Of a DNA stretch of 64,000 nucleotides, positions 51,721 through 58,726 are shown in pieces. How positions within the stretch are numbered: the stretch's first letter is position 1; every line of letters starts with the position of its first letter. The stretch is from JAEUIA01 sp034440255 (lineage in GTDB: Bacteria; Planctomycetota; UBA1135; GCA-002686595): NCBI GenBank assembly GCA_034440255.1, contig JAWXBU010000121.1:3216-67215 (forward strand). Direction: 5' to 3'. Under the pieces are notes generated by a model, which saw nothing but the letters and a program-made list of their open reading frames with translations, had not been told where the DNA came from and made no database searches. The translations under genes were made by a program, and so were the position numbers.

Positions 51721-53574
51721 TCAGTTCGGACGCGGGCGCTTGGCGAACGGTTTCTTAGTGGGCTTGCCGATGCGCAGCGGGCGATCTGCGGACGTCGGTG
51801 CGGGCGCACCGCCGCTGCCGGCGGGACTGATGCGCAGCATCTGACCGGCGACGCGCGCGAGCTGCAGTTTCTGGAACGTCTGCGGCGGCATTCCGGTCGG
51901 GAGATCGACGAGACTGTGATCGTCGAAGATCTCGATCCGACCGATCAACTTGCCGCCCAAGTCGGCCTCGTTCGCGATCGCGCCGACGATGTTCGCGGGT
52001 TTCACGCCGTGTTGGTGGCCGACTTCGATGCGGAAAGTCTGCATCCCGGCTTCGGGCGCTCCGCTCGGACGCGGGGCGAATTCGCGCTTCGCGAAGCGCG
52101 GTTCAGGTCCTCGGAAGGAGCCGCGATCGTCGCCCCGATCGGGCCGGCGATCGAAACTGCGCTCTGAGCCTCGATCGGCACCGCGATCACTGGTGCGTTC
52201 GTTCGAGCGCGATTTCGCGATCGAGTCCTCGCTCATCAGCGGCGTCTCACCTTGCGCCATGTACGCGAGTGCAGCCGCGACGTCGACTTGCGTCGCTTGA
52301 TTCGCGCGTTGATAGCGCTCGATCATTTCCTTGAACGGGCCGAGCGCCATCGCGATCTCGGCGTTGGCGAGGATTTCGGTGACGCGCACTTCGAGCTTCG
52401 ACAAGCGCTGCAGGTTCACCGCTTCGACGCTCGGCAAATCCATCGGCTCGATCACTTGGCGCGTCGCACGCTCGATGATGCGCAGCATGTGTCTTTCGCG
52501 CGGCGTCACGAACAGGATCGCTTCGCCTTTGCGACCCGCGCGACCCGTGCGACCGATGCGGTGCACGTACGACTCGGTGTCCGTCGGTACGTCGAAATTC
52601 ACGACGTGACTGATGCGCTCCACGTCGAGACCGCGCGCGGCCACGTCGGTCGCGACGATGATGTCGAGCTCGCCGCTCTTCAAGCGATTGACCGTGCGCT
52701 CGCGCATGCTCTGTTCGATGTCGCCCGACAGCGGCGCTGCACCGAAACCGCGGGCTTCGAGGCGACTCGCGAGCTCCATCGTTTCTTGCCGCGTGCGCAC
52801 GAACACGAGCATCGCGTCGAACGGCTCGGCCTCGAGGATGCGCGTCAGCGCGTCGAGCTTGTTCACTCCGCCGCCAGCCATCCAAAAACGTTGGCGCGTG
52901 TTCGCGACCGTCGACGTCTTGCTCTGGATCTTGATGTGCGCGGGATTCTTCAAGTACGTCTCGGCGATCCGACCGATGCGCGGCGGCATCGTGGCGCTGA
53001 AGAGCGCGACTTGGCGCGTCGGCGGCGTGTTCGAGAGCACCTTCTCGACGTCTTCGATGAAGCCCATGCGCAGCATCTCGTCGGCTTCGTCGAGCACGAG
53101 GCACGTCAATCCATCGAGCTTCAACGTCCCGCGATCCATGTGATCGATGACTCGACCCGGCGTACCGACGATCACGTGACAACCGCGGCGCAAAGCGTGC
53201 AACTGCGGGCCGAAATGCTGTCCGCCGTACACGGGCAGGACGTGGAAACCCTTCAGATGTGCAGCATATTTCTGGAACGCTTCGGCGACTTGGATCGCGA
53301 GTTCACGCGTCGGCGCCAACACCAGCGCTTGCGGTGCCATCTTCGACAGATCGAGTCGCGCCAAGATCGGGAGCGCGAACGCAGCCGTCTTGCCCGTGCC
53401 CGTCTGCGCTTGTCCCAGCACGTCGCGACCCGCGAGCAACGGCGGAATCGTTTGGGCTTGGATGGGCGAGGGCGACTCGTAACCGACGTCGTTCAACGCT
53501 TGGACGAGCGGCGCAGGGAGCCCGAGTTCAGCAAACGTCGGAGCTTCGGCGGGAGTGGATTGGGTCTTCGGCAT
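51721..53574 (-). CDS. deaD: DEAD-box RNA helicase (DeaD/CsdA-like)
   Basis: This 617-residue helicase has the Q motif, Walker A Ala-Gln-Thr-Gly-Thr-Gly-Lys-Thr near residue 46, Pro-Thr-Arg-Glu-Leu, Asp-Glu-Ala-Asp near 153, Ser-Ala-Thr near 183, and the C-terminal His-Arg-Ile-Gly-Arg-Thr-Gly-Arg near 325. After the core come a charged linker with Asp-Arg-Gly repeats and a C-terminal DbpA-type RNA-binding domain (Val-Lys-Pro-Ala-Asn-Ile-Val-Gly-Ala-Ile). Such enzymes remodel mRNA and ribosome assembly intermediates, often in the cold. ATG 53574 is preceded by CCCCAC and no Shine-Dalgarno. Confidence 0.92.
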   Translation of the reverse strand: MPKTQSTPAEAPTFAELGLPAPLVQALNDVGYESPSPIQAQTIPPLLAGRDVLGQAQTGTGKTAAFALPILARLDLSKMAPQALVLAPTRELAIQVAEAFQKYAAHLKGFHVLPVYGGQHFGPQLHALRRGCHVIVGTPGRVIDHMDRGTLKLDGLTCLVLDEADEMLRMGFIEDVEKVLSNTPPTRQVALFSATMPPRIGRIAETYLKNPAHIKIQSKTSTVANTRQRFWMAGGGVNKLDALTRILEAEPFDAMLVFVRTRQETMELASRLEARGFGAAPLSGDIEQSMRERTVNRLKSGELDIIVATDVAARGLDVERISHVVNFDVPTDTESYVHRIGRTGRAGRKGEAILFVTPRERHMLRIIERATRQVIEPMDLPSVEAVNLQRLSKLEVRVTEILANAEIAMALGPFKEMIERYQRANQATQVDVAAALAYMAQGETPLMSEDSIAKSRSNERTSDRGADRGSERSFDRRPDRGDDRGSFRGPEPRFAKREFAPRPSGAPEAGMQTFRIEVGHQHGVKPANIVGAIANEADLGGKLIGRIEIFDDHSLVDLPTGMPPQTFQKLQLARVAGQMLRISPAGSGGAPAPTSADRPLRIGKPTKKPFAKRPRPN

Positions 53575-53829
53575 GTGGGGTGAACTTTGAGTCGAAAGCG
53601 CGAACTCGAAGCACACGATTGTACTCGTTCACGGCCTCCCTAGTGTCGCAAACCTGGGCGCTGCGCGCCGAGAGGGCGTTCAGTCGGCGACCGCAGCGCG
53701 CTGAGCACTGAAACTCCCTGCGAGCAGTCGCATCGAGCTTCGGCACTGAATCGTCTTCGGCGAGCACCGGCACTTCGACGCGCATCCCGCCTCAGCGCCG
53801 GGTCACGTCCAACTTGATTCGGCGGACAT

Positions 53830-54693
53830 TCAGCGACCCAGGCGGCCGGCTTGCGCGTCAAGCACCGCTTGCGCGATCTCTTGGTAGGTGTTCATCACGA
53901 ACGGTCCCTGCGCGACCATCGGTTCGTCGATCGGTTCGCCTGCGATCACGAGGATCTGCGCGGCTTCGTTCGCGCGCACGACGACGCCTGCACCTTCGCG
54001 TTCCATCACGACGAGTTGGCGCGGACCGACTTGGTATTTGCCTGCGACTTCGATGGCGCCCGAGCGCGAGCACACTGCCGCGTTGAATCCGTCCGGGATC
54101 GGCAACGTCACGTTTGCACCGGCGTTCAAGTTCACGTCCCACAAGATCACGGGCGTGAACGTCTCGGCTGCACCGCGCACATCGCCGAAACTGCCGGCGA
54201 TCAAGCGCACGCTGCCCGCGCCATCGGGCAGATCGACGAGCGGAATGCGCGCCGCTCGGATGTCTTGATAGCGCGGCGGACCCAGCTTGTCCTGCGCGCG
54301 CAAGTTGACCCAGATCTGCGCCATCTCCATCGCGCCGCCTGCTTCGCTGAACGCGCGGCTGTGCTTTTCCTCGTGGAAAACGCCGCGTGCGGCCGTCATC
54401 CACTGCACGTCGCCAGGACCGACCTTGCCGCTGTTGCCCGCGCTGTCCTGATGCTCGATCTCGCCTTGGTAGACGATCGTCACCGTCTCGAAGCCGCGGT
54501 GGGGATGGAAATCGACGCCGCGCGGTTCACTCGCGGGCTCGAAGTTCGCGGGACCGGCGTAGTCGAACAACACGAATGGGCTCATGCCGCCGTCGGGAGT
54601 GCGCGGATTCAAGATGGACCGCACTGGGAAACCGTCGCCGACCCAATGCATGGGCGGAGTGGGGAGGACCCCTGCGGCTCTCTTCGTGTTCAT
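53830..54693 (-). CDS. Pirin family protein
   Basis: This 287-residue bicupin has the pirin metal site His-Pro-His-Arg-Gly-Phe-Glu-Thr-Val near residue 55 and a following His in Gly-Asp-Val-Gln-Trp-Met-Thr-Ala near 92, with Glu-Glu near 105. Members show quercetin 2,3-dioxygenase activity or act as redox-sensing cofactors; the role here is open. ATG 54693 is preferred over an upstream TTG, with AAAGGG 9 bp before it. The next gene upstream on this strand is the broken secreted protein gene, separated by a strong hairpin. Confidence 0.88.
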   Translation of the reverse strand: MNTKRAAGVLPTPPMHWVGDGFPVRSILNPRTPDGGMSPFVLFDYAGPANFEPASEPRGVDFHPHRGFETVTIVYQGEIEHQDSAGNSGKVGPGDVQWMTAARGVFHEEKHSRAFSEAGGAMEMAQIWVNLRAQDKLGPPRYQDIRAARIPLVDLPDGAGSVRLIAGSFGDVRGAAETFTPVILWDVNLNAGANVTLPIPDGFNAAVCSRSGAIEVAGKYQVGPRQLVVMEREGAGVVVRANEAAQILVIAGEPIDEPMVAQGPFVMNTYQEIAQAVLDAQAGRLGR

Positions 54694-54751
54694 CGTGTTC
54701 GTCCCTTTCAAACGAGCGCGGATCCTAGACGCAGGACGCCGAAATTCGAGC

Positions 54752-54776
54752 GCCCCGCGAGGTCGACTCGCGGGGC
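54752..54776 (-). terminator. Terminator hairpin upstream of the pirin gene
   Basis: Perfect 10-bp GC-rich arms at 54752-54761 and 54767-54776 with a 5-base loop lie between the secreted pseudogene and pirin. A second, weaker stem between about 54779 and 54818 (CCGAGGA...TCCTCGG) follows on the upstream side. Confidence 0.75.
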
Positions 54777-54842
54777 ACTCCGAGGAGAATCACCAGACAG
54801 GCGGGAGATTCCTCGGGGCGGCGACACATGCGCCGCGTCTCG

Positions 54843-56626
54843 TCAAGGAGTCCAGGACACTTCGAGCCCGTTCGTCAGATTGAACGTGTCCGGCATGCAA
54901 TAACCGAGCGACGAATCGCGATACCAAGCCTGGTACACACGCGTCGTTGCAGTCGGAACTTGCCCGAGCACGGAGAGCGAGACGTCGCCGGGCAACGGAT
55001 AGTCGAGCTGTCCGCCATTGGCGATACGCAACACGAGTCGCGTGAGCGTTCCCCCGGCACACAGGAGTCCGTCACCGAACGCGATGCCCGCGCCGCTGCC
55101 TTGCTGCGCGGTGCCCTGGAGCAACGTCGTGAACGAAGGCGACACGCCTTCGACGCGCAGGGTCACCGAATCGTTCGACAGCGAAGCCGCGCCCGTGCCG
55201 TAGATCACGCCGCCTGCATTCGAGAACGAGCTCGCGCAGCCGCGGCCGACACCGCCGGGATTGGAGCACGGACAGTTGGCCGCCACGTCGCCCGCGCAGA
55301 ACGGCGTGAACGTCGACCAGAGCGGGGCAGCGACGGTGATCGAGAAATTGCCGCCGAGCGAAGGATAGCTGGCCCAGGACGGAGGATTGCTGATCGAGTA
55401 CAGGCTGACGCGCACGAGGTACGGCGCTCCGCACACGACCGGAAAGTCGAACCGCGACGGTCCGCCGAGGAAGAGGATACATCCTTCGTCTCCGCAAACG
55501 ATCAGGGAAGCGGTTGGGCATGAGAGGCCCGAATACACCGCAACGGCCTGGTCGAAGTTCGCATCGCACCCGTTGAACGTGGTCGTACCTGTCGCGGGCG
55601 CGATCCAGCGGAACCAGTCGTCGCCGACGCTCGGACCGCACATGGGCGGCGTGATCGTGCTCGTCGTGCCCAGCGTGTACGCGAAGGGACCGCTGCCCTG
55701 AATGAGTTGCGCAGTGGCGCACTCGTCGTTCGTCGGTGCATCGGTCGGCGCGATGACGAACGTGGCCGTCATCGGTGCGCTCGACGCGCTCCCCGGCGAG
55801 CGACCGGCTTGGAACAGATACTGTTGTCCCGCGACCATGCTCAAATCGATCACCGGTTGCAGTCCCGCGGATCCGCACGAGTTGTCGTCGCACGCGATCG
55901 GCGCTCCGCTCGGACACGAGCCGCCCAAGTAAACGGCTGCCTTCCAATCACCCGTGGGGATCGAGCTGAAGCAGCAGGTGAAGCGCACGTTTCCGGTGAT
56001 GTTCGACGTCCACACGTACCAGCCGTCGTCGAGGATGCCGCTGCCGCCCGCACCGGCGCACGCGGGGTCGGTCTGTCCCTCGGCGTTGGTGAAGTGGTGC
56101 TCGGTTTCGGCCGGGAAACCCGGACCGCTCATCACGACCGGACTCGAGCACGAGTCGCCAGCCGCGGTGACGTTCTGGATCACGAATTGGCCTCCGCTTC
56201 CGACCGGCGGCCCGCCGGGCAGGGCGCCCAGACGAATGAGTTACGTCGCGCCCGCGTTCCCCATGAACGGCTGCATGTTGCTGCAGTTGATCAACGACCC
56301 GGCGGTAGGGCAGCCCGAGCCGGCGTAGACGCGGATGGCCAGCGTCGAGCTGTCGTTCACGCGCACGAAATCCGGCGACGGACACGTCCACTCGAACCAC
56401 ACATCGCGCGCGCTCCCGCCGCACGGCGGCTCCGAAGCGGGCTCGGGGCTGTCGGTCGCGCCGGTCTGGAGGAAGTTGAATGGACCGAATCGGCGATCGG
56501 CTCGGGCGTCGCGCAGGAATCGCTGCCGCCGCTCGCGTGCGCGCGGCCCGCGAATGCGACGAGTGCCGTGAGGATCGGGACGCACAACCAAGTGCGACGA
56601 GACGCGCAGTGAGTGAGGTTGGGCAT
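54843..56626 (-). pseudogene. Secreted repeat protein gene broken by a frameshift and an ochre codon
   Basis: A signal peptide is encoded from ATG 56626 (Cys-Val-Pro-Ile-Leu-Thr-Ala-Leu-Val-Ala-Phe-Ala-Gly-Arg-Ala-His-Ala). Near 56490 one base is missing: the expected Gly-Pro-Phe-Asn-Phe-Leu-Gln-Thr continues in another frame. At 56241-56243 a TAA stands where paralogues have Tyr (Ala-Thr-[Tyr]-Leu-Ile-Arg-Leu-Gly). The same frame then runs on through further extracellular repeats and the C-terminal module (Tyr-Gln-Ala-Trp-Tyr-Arg-Asp, Phe-Asn-Leu-Thr-Asn-Gly) to 54843. An intact gene would encode about 594 residues, like the secreted protein at 5321. As given, no full product can be made. 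Confidence 0.85.
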
Positions 56627-56786
56627 CGAGATTCCGGGGGGGGAGGAGAGCGGGGGAGAGAGATCGCACGCGAGAGTCTGCGAGCCTTGCCTCGGATGCG
56701 GGCTGGAGTTGCGGCGAAAACCGAACTTTCGATGTGTGGCGCGCTACGATGCGCGCGATTATCCCACGCGCACCGGAATCCACGCC

Positions 56787-58214
56787 ATGCCCAAGACACG
56801 CACCGAAACCGACTCTTTCGGACCCCTCGAAGTCGCGCACGACCGCCTGTGGGGCGCACAGACGCAGCGCTCGAAACAGAACTTCTTGATCGGCGGACAG
56901 ACGTTCACGCGGCCGATGATCCGAGCGCTCGGCGTCGTGAAGAAGTGTGCGGCGCAGGCGAACAGCGAACTCGGTGAGCTGGACATGCTCGATGCGAGAC
57001 AGAAAAGCGCGCTGTTGAAAGCGGCCGACGAAGTGATCGCGGGCAAGCTCGATGATCACTTCCCGCTCGTCGTGTGGCAGACCGGTTCGGGCACGCAGTC
57101 GAACATGAACGCGAACGAGGTCATCAGCAACCGCGCGATCCAGTTGCTCGGAGGTCAGCTCGGTTCGAAGAAGCCGATCCACCCGAACGATCACGTGAAC
57201 CGCGCTCAATCGTCGAACGACTCGTTTCCTACGGCGATGCACATTGCGGCGGCGGAAGAAACGGTCAAGCGCCTGTTGCCGGCGATCGACGCACTCGAGG
57301 CAGCGCTCGCCGCGAAACAAAAGGCGTGGGCCAAGGTCGTGAAGATCGGTCGCACGCATCTCCAAGACGCGACGCCGTTGACCGTCGGGCAAGAATTTTC
57401 GGGCTACGTGCAGCAGTTGAAGGATGCGCGGCGAGCATTGAATGCGACGCTGCCGGGAATCTTCGAGCTCGCGCAAGGCGGCACCGCAGTCGGCACAGGG
57501 CTCAACACGCATCCGGATTTCGCGAAGCTCGTCGCGAAGAAGATCGCCGAGGAAACAGGCCTCGCGTTCAAGACCGCGCCGAACAAGTTCTCGGCGCTGG
57601 CGGGGCACGATGCGCTCGTGTTCTTGTCGGGCGCGCTCAAAGTCACGGCTGTCGCGCTGATGAAGATCGCGAACGACATCCGTTGGCTCGGATCGGGACC
57701 GCGTTGCGGGCTCGGTGAATTGAAATTGCCGGAGAACGAGCCGGGTAGTTCGATCATGCCCGGCAAAGTGAATCCGACGCAGTGCGAAGCGTTGACGATG
57801 GTGTGCGTGCAAGTGATGGGCAACGACACGGCCGTCACGATCGCAGGCTCGCAGGGCAACTTCGAGTTGAACGTCTACAAGCCCGTGATCGTGCACAACG
57901 TGTTGCAGTCGATCGCGCTCTTGTCGGACGCGTGCGATTCGTTCCGCAAAAATTGCATCGACGGGCTGGAACTCGATATGGCGCGCGTCGACACCCTGAT
58001 GAAGCAGTCGTTGATGCTCGTCACCGCGTTGAACCGTCACATCGGCTACGACAACGCCGCGAAGGTCGCGAAACACGCGCACAAGACGGGCATCACGCTG
58101 CGTGAGAGCGTCGTCGAGCTGAAGTTGATGAGCGCCGACGCATTCGACAAAGCGGTGCGGCCCGAGCAGATGGTCGCGCCGGTCAAAGGACGAACGGGCG
58201 GCGGGGGGGGCTAG
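56787..58214 (+). CDS. fumC: Fumarate hydratase class II
   Basis: This 475-residue enzyme has the fumarase/aspartase superfamily signature Gly-Ser-Ser-Ile-Met-Pro-Gly-Lys-Val-Asn-Pro near residue 318, Gly-Ser-Gly-Thr-Gln-Ser-Asn-Met-Asn near 98, and Gly-Arg-Thr-His-Leu-Gln-Asp-Ala near 188 with the catalytic His. It hydrates fumarate to malate. The C-terminus ends in Gly-rich residues and TAG. ATG 56787 fits the family length; the upstream in-frame extension is antisense to the secreted pseudogene start. It is convergent with the orphan module, separated by a 31-bp inverted repeat. Confidence 0.95.
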   Translation: MPKTRTETDSFGPLEVAHDRLWGAQTQRSKQNFLIGGQTFTRPMIRALGVVKKCAAQANSELGELDMLDARQKSALLKAADEVIAGKLDDHFPLVVWQTGSGTQSNMNANEVISNRAIQLLGGQLGSKKPIHPNDHVNRAQSSNDSFPTAMHIAAAEETVKRLLPAIDALEAALAAKQKAWAKVVKIGRTHLQDATPLTVGQEFSGYVQQLKDARRALNATLPGIFELAQGGTAVGTGLNTHPDFAKLVAKKIAEETGLAFKTAPNKFSALAGHDALVFLSGALKVTAVALMKIANDIRWLGSGPRCGLGELKLPENEPGSSIMPGKVNPTQCEALTMVCVQVMGNDTAVTIAGSQGNFELNVYKPVIVHNVLQSIALLSDACDSFRKNCIDGLELDMARVDTLMKQSLMLVTALNRHIGYDNAAKVAKHAHKTGITLRESVVELKLMSADAFDKAVRPEQMVAPVKGRTGGGGG

Positions 58215-58215
58215 T

Positions 58216-58295
58216 CGTCGCGGCGAAAGACAAGCGACCGGTCCGTTTCGGCGCATCCGCCGTCACGGACCGGTCGCTTGTCTTTCGCCGCGACG
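58216..58295. terminator. 31-bp perfect inverted repeat, bidirectional terminator
   Basis: Arms at 58216-58246 and 58265-58295 are perfect complements over 31 bp with an 18-base loop that holds an inner GGCG/CGCC stem. It begins directly after the fumC stop and ends just before the orphan secretion module. The length is far above that of ordinary rho-independent stems, and no T tract follows. Confidence 0.85.
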
Positions 58296-58304
58296 GCGGT
58301 GCGG

Positions 58305-58691
58305 CTACCACACGCTCCGCACGGCGTTCGTGAGGTTGAAAGTCGCGCTCGAGCAGAAGCTCTCCGTGTCGCGATAGTAAGCCTGGTACGAGTACAGCGT
58401 GCCGCTGCCCGACGCGGCCCCGCTGACACGCGAGAGACTCGTATCACCCGGCTCGGGGAACTGCGCCGCGGCGCCGACGTTGATCTTGGTGCGCAAGCGA
58501 ATCAGCGATCCACCGACACACAGGATGCCGTCGCCGAAGGGAACGCCCGAACCCGCAGCACTCATCTGCAGCGAGAGCACCGGCAACGTCGCAGGCATGC
58601 CCGAACCGTGCAGCACGACCGAGTCCGTTCGGCTGATCGAGCTCGTCTCCGTGAACCCCGCCGCGGTCCATTGCGCACCGAGCGGATTGGA
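58305..58691 (-). pseudogene. Orphan C-terminal secretion module after the kinase gene
   Basis: The frame encodes only the planctomycete C-terminal module: Gly-Met-Pro-Ala-Thr-Leu-Pro-Val-Leu, Phe-Gly-Asp-Gly-Ile-Leu-Cys-Val-Gly-Gly, Tyr-Gln-Ala-Tyr-Tyr-Arg-Asp and Phe-Asn-Leu-Thr-Asn. It starts at about 58691, 36 bp after the kinase stop, without a signal peptide or upstream repeats. It is most simply the 3' remnant of a lost secreted protein gene. It is the fourth copy of this module in the window and the second without its N-terminal part. Confidence 0.75.
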
Positions 58692-58726
58692 CACTGCGCG
58701 TTCGAGCGCTACGCGACCTCGATGTT

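Noticed and set aside
56241..58256. Long minus-strand open frame of 671 codons antisense to fumC
   Set aside because: Its product over fumC is Arg/His/Asp-rich with no family character. Only its C-terminal end is real, as part of the broken secreted gene.
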